34,265 nt of DNA, taken from NCBI GenBank assembly GCA_023386345.1, contig JAEWJT010000003.1, positions 1 through 34,265 on the forward strand, given 5' to 3'. This document shows, piece after piece, positions 28,399 to 34,265 of this stretch (position 1 is the first letter of the stretch; each line of letters begins with the position of its first letter). Below the pieces are notes generated by a model that worked only from the letters and a program-made list of their open reading frames with translations, made no database searches and was not told the origin of the DNA. Both the position numbers and the translations under genes were made by a program. This DNA is from Bacillota bacterium (GTDB taxonomy: Bacteria > Bacillota > Clostridia > Tissierellales > Sedimentibacteraceae).

Positions 28399-30333
28399 TT
28401 AGTTATCGTACTGAACTGCTCCAAGTCTTGTATAGTTGCTTAATTTGTAAGCTACTATTTCATTGCCTGTAAAGTGATACAAAACATCTCCGATGTATGT
28501 CACTCTATTTCCAGTATCATACGATAGGTTTCCGTCAAATATCTTTGCAATATCCAAAGAATTATTTTTTACTGATATCAATATAGCCTGAGATTTGTAC
28601 TCACGAGATTCTTCTCCATTTACAGGTTTCCCAGTAAATGTTCCTCTTATGGCTACCAAGTTTTTATCTTTTATGTACATAAATGACTTGTGATCATAAC
28701 CTATATCAGTATAGCTTCCTGGGCCTCCTATGCTAAGTGACTTTAGTTCAACAGGCTTACTCTCATTTGATACATCAAATAACGAAGCTTTAATGCCAAT
28801 TTGTTTTATCCCAGATACAATTTCATTTCCATTTTCATCACGCCAGTACAAAGGTGTTGTATTTTCACCTATACCTATTATAAGGTTTTCTGATATTGGA
28901 TGTAGATAAGAAGAAAATCCCGGTATTTTAATCTCTCCTGTAACTATAGGTTTTTTCGGGTCAGTAAGATTTAATGTAAACAGAGGATCAATGTTTCTAT
29001 ATGTTACGACATATCCTTTATCTCCCATAAATCTACACGACTTAATCTGCTCACCTTTAGCCAAGCCCAAAATTTCTCCTGTTTTTTGTAATTTTTCATC
29101 CAGTACAAATATATTGTTGCCATCATTCCACAAATTAGTTGCAATTCTCAAATATCCTTTATATTCGTCTGCACTAAATTGATTTAAAATTGTTCCTATG
29201 ACTTTGTTACTAGCTACAAATTCAACATCTGTTCCTTTTATTTTGTATTTGTATATATCTGTATAAGTATTATTATAATCCCACGATTGACCAAATAGAT
29301 AAATATTATTCAGAGACATATACATTTCGTTTCCTGTACCAGTAAAGCTAGTAAGCTTCATCTCGCTATTTTTATTTATGTCAAATGCTGAAATCGTGCT
29401 TATATTGAACATATTTTGAGGATTATTCTTATCTAAAATACAGTACATGCTTTCTACCGGAGCATATTTAATCTCATCTCCTGCTTCACTGTCAGAGTAT
29501 GAAACTAATAAGTTTTCCTTTGTATACATATCTATAGGTTGAGGATAGTAGAAATTTAGATATTTGTTAGATGTCAAATAAACAGTATCTCCAAGCATTC
29601 TGCTGCTTGTTAGATTTCCTTCACTCATAATAGTTCTCTCAAGCTTAGGATTTTGTTTATTAGAAATATCATAAAGTTCTGCGCAGCTAAAATTCTTTTG
29701 TCTTATGTAAGTAGGTGCTATTTTACCATTTATCATATCATTGCTTCTAATACTGCTTTGATTTTCAAATGGCATATTTTGGCTTAATGTATAAATTAAC
29801 ACTAATTTATTGCCCTTTAAATATATATCTCTGTAATTTCTATAGTTGTTATCATTTGAAAGCTGTAGGTTTATTTCTCCGACAAGCTTCATGCTCGTAG
29901 CTGGCAATGCACTTATAATTTTAATCTTGTTACTGTTTCTATTTAATATATATATATATTTGCCATCATTTTTAATTATATCTGCCTCATCTATACCTGC
30001 TACTTGAGTATTGGTTTCTCCATAGTTTTCATCTGGAACTGCTTTAGGGCCTGAATCATTTTTTGAACCTTCAAATCCAGTCGTCTTATCACTATCATCA
30101 ACAGTACCATTACTTCCATCTTTTACTCTTCCAAAATCTAGCGCTTTTAAATAATCAACATATTCATTAAAGCTTTTGAATTTGGTAGGTTTAATTAAAT
30201 TACTGCTTTCTTTTTTAAGGTTCTCTTTTGAATCTGCCATAACTGAAGCTCCTTGACTAAAAATTACTACACCAAACAGCGCTACAATTGTAAGACAAAC
30301 TATTCTTTTTAAAACATTATATTTACTAAACAT
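28399..30333 (-). CDS. secreted beta-propeller protein (COG4880 type)
   Basis: Exported protein of 644 residues. Signal peptide in residues 1-38: basic MFSKYNVLKR, hydrophobic core IVCLTIVALFGVVIFSQGASV, then MADS. A low-complexity linker (about 75-110, Gly/Asp/Ser-rich) precedes TNTQVAGIDEADIIKNDGKY (about 107-126), the hallmark of this family, then repeated beta strands forming a C-terminal propeller. The late HKSFMYIKDKNLVAI motif also fits. Function of the family is unknown; a surface or protease-inhibitor-like role has been suggested only by context in some species. The ATG at 30333 with AGGAGG 6 nt upstream is preferred over 30348, where the ribosome site would be coding. Monocistronic. 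Confidence 0.85.
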   Translation of the reverse strand: MFSKYNVLKRIVCLTIVALFGVVIFSQGASVMADSKENLKKESSNLIKPTKFKSFNEYVDYLKALDFGRVKDGSNGTVDDSDKTTGFEGSKNDSGPKAVPDENYGETNTQVAGIDEADIIKNDGKYIYILNRNSNKIKIISALPATSMKLVGEINLQLSNDNNYRNYRDIYLKGNKLVLIYTLSQNMPFENQSSIRSNDMINGKIAPTYIRQKNFSCAELYDISNKQNPKLERTIMSEGNLTSSRMLGDTVYLTSNKYLNFYYPQPIDMYTKENLLVSYSDSEAGDEIKYAPVESMYCILDKNNPQNMFNISTISAFDINKNSEMKLTSFTGTGNEMYMSLNNIYLFGQSWDYNNTYTDIYKYKIKGTDVEFVASNKVIGTILNQFSADEYKGYLRIATNLWNDGNNIFVLDEKLQKTGEILGLAKGEQIKSCRFMGDKGYVVTYRNIDPLFTLNLTDPKKPIVTGEIKIPGFSSYLHPISENLIIGIGENTTPLYWRDENGNEIVSGIKQIGIKASLFDVSNESKPVELKSLSIGGPGSYTDIGYDHKSFMYIKDKNLVAIRGTFTGKPVNGEESREYKSQAILISVKNNSLDIAKIFDGNLSYDTGNRVTYIGDVLYHFTGNEIVAYKLSNYTRLGAVQYDN

Positions 30334-30374
30334 AAAAAACCTCCTCATTAATATAGATTTTTTTAATTGATTAA

Positions 30375-30403
30375 ATACTAATATAAAAAAATATATAAAT
30401 CAA
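30375..30403 (-). promoter_or_regulatory. possible promoter of the beta-propeller gene
   Basis: Minus strand TTGATT (30398-30403), 17-nt spacer, TAGTAT (30375-30380). Only moderately close to consensus in very AT-rich DNA. The rest of 30349-30528 shows nothing else. Confidence 0.4.
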
Positions 30404-30530
30404 GTAAAATATTGAATTTATGAATTTTTATTAGTATTTTTGTTTATATTTAGCCCTATATAAATTAAGACGATTATTATTACATTTAGTTCCAAAAATT
30501 TAATTTAACGTAAAATTTATCTTAAATAAA

Positions 30531-30572
30531 AAAACCACAAAGTAAAATTAATATATACTTCTTAGTGGTTTT
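30531..30572 (-). terminator. terminator after collagen-like gene 1
   Basis: AAAACCAC (30531-30538) pairs with GTGGTTTT (30565-30572); an inner AGTA/TACT pair narrows the loop. On the minus strand the hairpin is followed by further T (TTTATTTAAG). Confidence 0.65.
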
Positions 30573-30582
30573 CTTATGTTAT

Positions 30583-31635
30583 TTAAACAATATTTAGTCC
30601 AGCACTAGCATATCCGTCGATAGCAGTAGCTGTATCTATTCCTGTTGTGCTTGTAGAAACTACAAGTAATAATCTATCCCCTAATGCAACAGGGATTGAT
30701 AATCCAGTCAAATTTGCTCCAACAGTATGACCAATTTCAATTGAACCAGTTAATGCAGGCAAGTCCAAAATAGTAGTTGCTATAGGAGTAAAAATGTTGC
30801 TTGCTCCTGTTTGTTGGTAAATCTGCATTCTTATAGTTAATGAACCTGTGAATAATTCCAATCCAACCAATACACTAAAAAAGCCTGAAAGACTTGTAAT
30901 ACTTCCATCTCTTGGCATTGTAAATGCTTGAAGACTAAGAAGTGTTGACGTATCAATTGTAGCTCCCAAAGCAATTGCCGAAATTATCGAATTACCAAAA
31001 CCCATCATTCCATATGTTCCTACTAATCCATCATCTAACGTAGTAAGTGTCATTGGTACTCCTGACGCAAATGGAATTATAGCACCTTGTCCTGAAGGGC
31101 CTGCCTCTCCTTGTGGACCTTGCGGACCTTGTGGGCCTTGCGTTCCTTGTGACCCTGTCGCACCTTGTGGGCCTGCTGGGCCTTGTGGACCTTGTGGGCC
31201 TTGTGCGCCTGGAGGTCCTGCTACTCCTTGTGCTCCTGCTGGACCTGCTGGTCCTTGTGGGCCAGTTGCACCTGAAGGACCTTGCGCTCCTGCTGGGCCT
31301 GTCTCACCTTGAGGACCCTGCACTCCTGGAGGTCCCGCTACCCCTTGTACGCCTGCTGGGCCTGTCTCACCTTGTGGGCCTTGTGGACCTACTGAACCTG
31401 TCAAGCCTTGAGGTCCTTGCGCTCCTGGAGGTCCTGCTACTCCCTGTAAACCACGAGGTCCCGGAGGTCCTGGAAGACAACTAGGATAACAACAGCTTGG
31501 TTGGCAACAATGCGAATGACATATGTTATTATAATTATAATACGGATAACATATGTTATTATAATGTGGCTGAGTTACCTTTACACTTTGACTGTTTTTA
31601 TAATTTTCATAATATTTATCACTATAATTAGCCAT
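30583..31635 (-). CDS. collagen-like exosporium protein 1, BclB-type C-terminal domain
   Basis: Spore-surface-type glycoprotein candidate, 350 residues. Residues 1-54: MANYSDKYYENYKN, then a Tyr/Asn/His-rich stretch with a Cys cluster (NICHSHCCQPSCCYPSC, 37-53). Collagen-like Gly-X-Y repeats cover about 55-180 (roughly 42 triplets, many GPQ/GPA). The C-terminal domain (about 182-350; AIIPFASGVPMTLTT, then GFGNS, AFTMPRDGSI, LSIPVALGDRLLLV and YASAG) matches the BclB-like domain of exosporium glycoproteins as I recall it. There is no ordinary signal peptide, as expected for mother-cell-made exosporium proteins. Start at ATG 31635 with GGGAGG 9 nt upstream (31641 is too close). Own sigma-K-like promoter. 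Confidence 0.85.
   Translation of the reverse strand: MANYSDKYYENYKNSQSVKVTQPHYNNICYPYYNYNNICHSHCCQPSCCYPSCLPGPPGPRGLQGVAGPPGAQGPQGLTGSVGPQGPQGETGPAGVQGVAGPPGVQGPQGETGPAGAQGPSGATGPQGPAGPAGAQGVAGPPGAQGPQGPQGPAGPQGATGSQGTQGPQGPQGPQGEAGPSGQGAIIPFASGVPMTLTTLDDGLVGTYGMMGFGNSIISAIALGATIDTSTLLSLQAFTMPRDGSITSLSGFFSVLVGLELFTGSLTIRMQIYQQTGASNIFTPIATTILDLPALTGSIEIGHTVGANLTGLSIPVALGDRLLLVVSTSTTGIDTATAIDGYASAGLNIV
31519..31565 (-). repeat. 17-bp direct repeat inside the collagen-like gene 1 N-terminus
   Basis: ACATATGTTATTATAAT appears at 31519-31535 and 31549-31565, thirty bases apart and in the same frame. It encodes YNNIC twice (YNNICYPYYN and YNNICHSHCC), an internal duplication of ten residues in the cysteine-rich segment. 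Confidence 0.75.
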
Positions 31636-31667
31636 AAACATAACCTCCCATAAAAATTTTTACATAT

Positions 31668-31687
31668 GACAATACAAAAATATTGTC
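31668..31687 (-). promoter_or_regulatory. transcript-start hairpin of collagen-like gene 1
   Basis: GACAATA (31668-31674) pairs with TATTGTC (31681-31687), 6-nt loop. It lies 5 bp downstream of the -10, so it would form at the very 5' end of the mRNA. The same element is found before collagen-like gene 2 with the outermost pair changed from G-C to A-T. Confidence 0.6.
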
Positions 31688-31692
31688 CATAC

Positions 31693-31718
31693 ATCTTATG
31701 CGTCACTTAATTAATTGT
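31693..31718 (-). promoter_or_regulatory. sigma-K-like promoter of collagen-like gene 1
   Basis: Minus strand AC (31717-31718, within GAAC), 16-nt spacer, CATAAGAT (31693-31700). This matches the late mother-cell sigma-K pattern (AC ... CATANNNT) better than sigma-A. The same arrangement is found upstream of gene 2. Confidence 0.55.
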
Positions 31719-31721
31719 TCA

Positions 31722-31743
31722 ACATTTTTCGAGTTTTTTTGCA
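31722..31743 (-). promoter_or_regulatory. conserved block upstream of the collagen-like promoter, copy 1
   Basis: ACATTTTTCGAG, T-run, GCA. It is one base from the -35, at the same distance as in copy 2 (33417-33438), and nearly identical. Possible site for a sporulation regulator such as SpoIIID or GerE; identity unknown. The rest of 31744-31815 shows no gene. Confidence 0.45.
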
Positions 31744-31819
31744 TGTTTATATTCAGATAGTGTCTCATCAAATCTTTTTATCTTACAAATTCTTTAAGTA
31801 TTTTAAATATCAAAATTAA

Positions 31820-31842
31820 GGCAGGGGAAACAATCCCCTGCC
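31820..31842 (-). terminator. hairpin after collagen-like gene 2
   Basis: 9-bp perfect stem GGCAGGGGA/TCCCCTGCC, 5-nt loop. It lies 41 nt past the gene 2 stop. The better T-run is on the plus strand (ATTGTTTTTTTG); the minus strand continues TTAATTTTG, so a bidirectional or mRNA-stabilising element is possible. Confidence 0.6.
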
Positions 31843-31883
31843 ATTGTTTTTTTGTTGTTGTATTAAGAATTTAATTTTTTATT

Positions 31884-33317
31884 CTAAGGAGTAGCTGTTA
31901 TAATAGTAGCTGCTGCACCTTCTGCTAATGATCCTAGATCTCCTGTACGAGTAATAAAAACAGAAAGAAGATCACAGCTATTAACAGCATAATTGTTAAC
32001 CGGAACGAAAACACAGCAATGACGATTACCTTGTACACTCGGTCCAATAACAGTTGCTCTAATATTGGTTCCAAAGCTTGTGTCTCCACAATTTGTACTT
32101 CTTATAATTTCTGCTGTTACAGTATCATTGTTAGTTGCTAAATCCTCTGTTCTTATAGTAAAAATAAAGCCTGTAATTACTAAATTTTGTGCAATCACAA
32201 CTGTGTTCCTTATAAAACTCGCTGAAGTATCTCCTAAGCCTATATACTGATTGTTTGCAACTGGTTGGTCTGAAGCCAAATATATGTTACTTCCTCCTGG
32301 ACCTTGTGGACCTTGTGGGCCGACTGGGCCTTGCGGACCTGCTACTCCCTGTGGACCTTGTGGACCTTGTGCTCCTGTTGCTCCTTGTGCTCCTGCTACT
32401 CCCTGTGGGCCTTGTGCTCCTTGTGCTCCTGTCAAACCCTGTGCTCCCTGTGGACCTTGTGGACCTGTCAAACCTTGTGGGCCTGCTGGTCCTGATGGTC
32501 CTGTTTCACCTTGTGGACCTGCTGGTCCTGTTGCTCCTTGTGCTCCTGTCAAGCCTTGTGCTCCTTGTGGACCTTGTGGACCTTGTGCTCCTGTTGCTCC
32601 TGTTGCCCCAGGTACGCCCGTAGGACCTATTATTCCTTGCGGTCCTTGTGGACCTGTCAAACCTTGTGGGCCTGTTGCTCCTGCTGGACCGGTTTCACCT
32701 TGTGGACCCGCTGGACCTGTTTCACCTTGTGGTCCGGTCAATCCTTGCGGTCCTTGTGGACCTGTTGCTCCTGTTGCTCCTGTCAAACCTTGTGGACCCT
32801 GTGCCCCTGTTGCTCCTGTCAAGCCTTGTGGACCCTGTGGACCAGTTGCTCCTGTTTCTCCTGTCAAGCCTTGTGGTCCCTGTGCTCCTGTTGCTCCTGT
32901 CAAGCCTTGTGGACCTTGTGGACCAGTTGCTCCTGTTTCTCCTTGTTGTCCTGTTGGACCTGTTTCACCTTGCGGACCTGTCAAACCTTGTGGTCCTGTC
33001 AAACCCTGTGGGCCTTGTGGACCTTGTGGACCAGTTGCTCCTGTCAAACCTTGTGGACCGCGAGGGCCTGTTGGTCCTGTTTCGCCTTGTAGCCCACGAG
33101 GTCCCGCCGGTCCTGTTTCACCTTGTGGACCACGAGGCCCTTGAGGTCCTTGAGGTCCTCGACAACAACTTGAACAGCAGCAATCTTGTGAACAGCAATT
33201 CGAATGACATACATCATCACAACGTGAACGACATACATCATCAAAATTTGAATTCGTTTCAGCCATTACTCGCTCATCCCTATAATCTCTATAATATCTA
33301 TCATTATAATTAGACAT
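31884..33317 (-). CDS. collagen-like spore-surface protein 2
   Basis: A 477-residue protein made like its neighbour: N-terminal MSNYNDRYYRDYRD, then a cysteine-rich tag (VCRSRCDDVCHSNCCSQDCC followed by CSSCC; about 31-53). Roughly 96 Gly-X-Y triplets follow (about 54-340; GPQGPQ, GPTG and GATG units), with no interruption. The C-terminal domain of about 135 residues (SNIYLASDQPVANNQYIGLG, then NDTVTAEIIRSTNCG and GNRHCCVFVPVNNYA) does not look like the BclB domain of gene 1 but has a beta-rich, jelly-roll-like pattern. No signal peptide. Start at ATG 33317, 9 nt after CGGAGG; two upstream ATGs are too close to or before it. Own sigma-K-like promoter. Exosporium or spore-coat location is inferred. 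Confidence 0.82.
   Translation of the reverse strand: MSNYNDRYYRDYRDERVMAETNSNFDDVCRSRCDDVCHSNCCSQDCCCSSCCRGPQGPQGPRGPQGETGPAGPRGLQGETGPTGPRGPQGLTGATGPQGPQGPQGLTGPQGLTGPQGETGPTGQQGETGATGPQGPQGLTGATGAQGPQGLTGETGATGPQGPQGLTGATGAQGPQGLTGATGATGPQGPQGLTGPQGETGPAGPQGETGPAGATGPQGLTGPQGPQGIIGPTGVPGATGATGAQGPQGPQGAQGLTGAQGATGPAGPQGETGPSGPAGPQGLTGPQGPQGAQGLTGAQGAQGPQGVAGAQGATGAQGPQGPQGVAGPQGPVGPQGPQGPGGSNIYLASDQPVANNQYIGLGDTSASFIRNTVVIAQNLVITGFIFTIRTEDLATNNDTVTAEIIRSTNCGDTSFGTNIRATVIGPSVQGNRHCCVFVPVNNYAVNSCDLLSVFITRTGDLGSLAEGAAATIITATP
32290..33160 (-). repeat. 9-bp coding repeat of the collagen-like region
   Basis: About 96 units of GGNCCNCAN-type codons for Gly-X-Y, very similar to each other and GC-rich against an AT-rich genome. 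Such arrays change length by slippage; large frames on the opposite strand are artefacts of this periodicity. Confidence 0.85.
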
Positions 33318-33361
33318 AAACATAAACCTCCGATAAAATTTACATGAAAATTTTTTCATAT

Positions 33362-33381
33362 AACAATATAAAATTATTGTT
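33362..33381 (-). promoter_or_regulatory. transcript-start hairpin of collagen-like gene 2
   Basis: AACAATA (33362-33368) pairs with TATTGTT (33375-33381), 6-nt loop, 5 bp downstream of the -10. Same geometry as 31668-31687, with an A-T in place of the G-C pair at the base. Confidence 0.6.
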
Positions 33382-33386
33382 CATAC

Positions 33387-33413
33387 ATCTTATGCAGTTT
33401 TTAACCAATTTGT
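33387..33413 (-). promoter_or_regulatory. sigma-K-like promoter of collagen-like gene 2
   Basis: Minus strand AC (33412-33413, within GAAC), 17-nt spacer, CATAAGAT (33387-33394). Confidence 0.55.
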
Positions 33414-33416
33414 TCT

Positions 33417-33438
33417 ACATTTTTCGAGGTTTTTTGCA
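33417..33438 (-). promoter_or_regulatory. conserved block upstream of the collagen-like promoter, copy 2
   Basis: ACATTTTTCGAGG, T-run, GCA; same position and sequence as copy 1 except for single changes. Confidence 0.45.
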
Positions 33439-33491
33439 CTTATCAAAAATAAATAATAATAGTAACTTCAATATTGCTGATAATATAAACA

Positions 33492-33521
33492 CAGGCGGCA
33501 TGACTTTTATCATGCCGCCTG
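33492..33521 (-). terminator. strong hairpin after collagen-like gene 3
   Basis: 12-bp perfect stem CAGGCGGCATGA/TCATGCCGCCTG with a 6-nt loop, 90 nt after the gene 3 stop; on the minus strand TGTTTATATT follows. A second hairpin (GACACTG/CAGTGTC, 33565-33586) lies between it and the stop. No gene in 33439-33610. Confidence 0.65.
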
Positions 33522-33610
33522 CATTCCGTACTAATTTAAGGTGGAGCTTACTTTTTTATCTTATGACACTGCCACCTTTCAGTGTCCCTGAATTAATTAG
33601 CTATTGATAA

Positions 33611-34265
33611 TTAAGAAAATGCAATGCTAGCTTGAGCATGGAATCCAGTTACAGATGAAACAAGAGCAGAATTTATAGAGAAACGAACTGCCAAATAATC
33701 TCCTACTCCTACAACGAACGGTACCAAAAGAGTTTGAGAGCCAGTGTAAGCTTCAAATGCACCTACAAGAGGAATAGTTCCTATATTCATAGTAGCAATC
33801 GGTGTTAAAACTATATTTGCTAAACTTTCAGGTGATGTTACAAGTGCAGGTGCATGAAGAATTTCTGCCTGAACCATTGCTGGTGCTCCCAATGCAACAC
33901 CTACAGCTGCTATAGATTCAAATGAAACAGTCCATTCAGTAATAGTTCCGCCTCTTGTAACTATCATTGGCCATGGTGCTAATCCAAGTGGATTTAGAGT
34001 AAGGTTTATTCCAATTGCTCCAACCTGTGGACCCCACATAGAAGCTCCGATTATTACTTGTGTGTTTGCCAATCCGCCTACAACTGAAGCAAGAGCTAAT
34101 GTTGGAGGTACTCCTGGAGGTGTGTAGCTACCACTATCAAAAGTAAGAATAGCTCCACTGCCTGGTTCACCTTGTGGACCTTGTGGGCCTATTGGACCTT
34201 GTGGACCTACTGGACCTTGTATACCTTGTGGACCTGCTGGACCTGCTACTCCTGCTGGACCTTGT
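33611..34265 (-). CDS. collagen-like spore-surface protein 3 (5' end beyond window)
   Basis: The 3' 218 codons of a third collagen-like gene. Near the right edge the frame has about 15 Gly-X-Y triplets (AGVAG, GIQGPV, GPIGPQ, then GEPGSG). A C-terminal domain of about 180 residues follows: GAILTFDSGSYTPPGVPPTL, GGLANTQVIIGAS, TRGGTITEWTVSFE and a hydrophobic VGDYLAV strand. It resembles the BclB-type domain of gene 1 in order of strands. An ORF can be drawn from a TTG at 34072, but the frame is open past it through the collagen repeats to the window end, so that is not the start. Its promoter is outside the window. Confidence 0.85.
   Translation of the reverse strand, partial: QGPAGVAGPAGPQGIQGPVGPQGPIGPQGPQGEPGSGAILTFDSGSYTPPGVPPTLALASVVGGLANTQVIIGASMWGPQVGAIGINLTLNPLGLAPWPMIVTRGGTITEWTVSFESIAAVGVALGAPAMVQAEILHAPALVTSPESLANIVLTPIATMNIGTIPLVGAFEAYTGSQTLLVPFVVGVGDYLAVRFSINSALVSSVTGFHAQASIAFS

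Noticed and set aside
32251..33144. Long proline/cysteine-rich plus-strand frame (297 codons) and other frames over the collagen repeats
   Set aside because: They mirror the 9-bp Gly-X-Y coding repeat on the minus strand; no ribosome site or separate promoter.
31095..33160. Possible CRISPR or minisatellite array
   Set aside because: The repeat unit is 9 bp with triplet periodicity and codes for Gly-X-Y; no spacers and no cas genes.
33611..34072. Complete 153-codon gene starting at TTG 34072
   Set aside because: The frame is open upstream through Gly-X-Y repeats to the window edge and there is no ribosome site at the TTG; it is the end of a larger collagen-like gene.

Overview
The window is about 34 kb from a low-GC anaerobic, spore-forming Firmicute. 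A Clostridia lineage near Peptostreptococcaceae is my best guess. It is inferred from the AT-rich codon use, a class I hybrid-cluster protein with a Crp/Fnr regulator, a YhaN/YhaO pair, a 6S RNA, and collagen-like genes with sigma-K-like promoters. Species was not determined.

Layout, left to right. (1) 1-354 is the 5' end of a 16S rRNA gene on the minus strand, fed by three tandem promoters (606-875). (2) 927-5729 is a minus-strand operon: a YhaO-type nuclease, a membrane-spanning YhaN/SbcC-like ATPase and a COG1768-type phosphoesterase. (3) 5969-9928 holds a GNAT acetyltransferase divergent from an MFS transporter, then an M18 aminopeptidase and an exported protein of unknown function. (4) 10116-13135 holds a LacI-family regulator with its promoter and possible operators, a 6S RNA gene and a short single-membrane-span FtsH-like protease. 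(5) 13265-16634 holds ispF and ispD, a divergent MgtC-family gene and a double HD/HD-GYP protein. (6) 16756-19254 is a divergent Crp/Fnr regulator and hcp pair, consistent with control of nitrosative-stress defence. A guanylate-kinase-like gene follows.

(7) About 20.1-26.7 kb is a foreign, more GC-rich island: a decayed integrative element. It keeps paired terminal repeats, a collapsed integrase, a sigma-like factor, an excisionase-like fragment, and stumps of a replication initiator and a MobC-type protein. The mobility genes are truncated, interrupted or internally deleted. The cargo looks intact: a small HTH protein, a VanR-like response regulator, a histidine kinase and a BcrAB-like ABC transporter, most likely antimicrobial-peptide sensing and export.

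(8) 26.8-30.4 kb holds an AGCS sodium:amino-acid symporter with a LacI/CcpA-type palindrome just upstream of a strong promoter, and a secreted beta-propeller protein (COG4880 type). (9) 30.5 kb to the right edge holds three tandem minus-strand collagen-like genes of the BclA/BclB exosporium type; the third is cut by the window edge. The first two share a conserved promoter module: an upstream block, a sigma-K-like promoter and a transcript-start hairpin with a covarying base pair. They also share a cysteine-rich N-terminal segment before the Gly-X-Y repeats. This coordinated spore-surface module and the decayed island with preserved cargo are the most interesting parts.

All calls come from reading the sequence and recalling protein families; no search was run. 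Promoter calls are by hexamer and spacing only.
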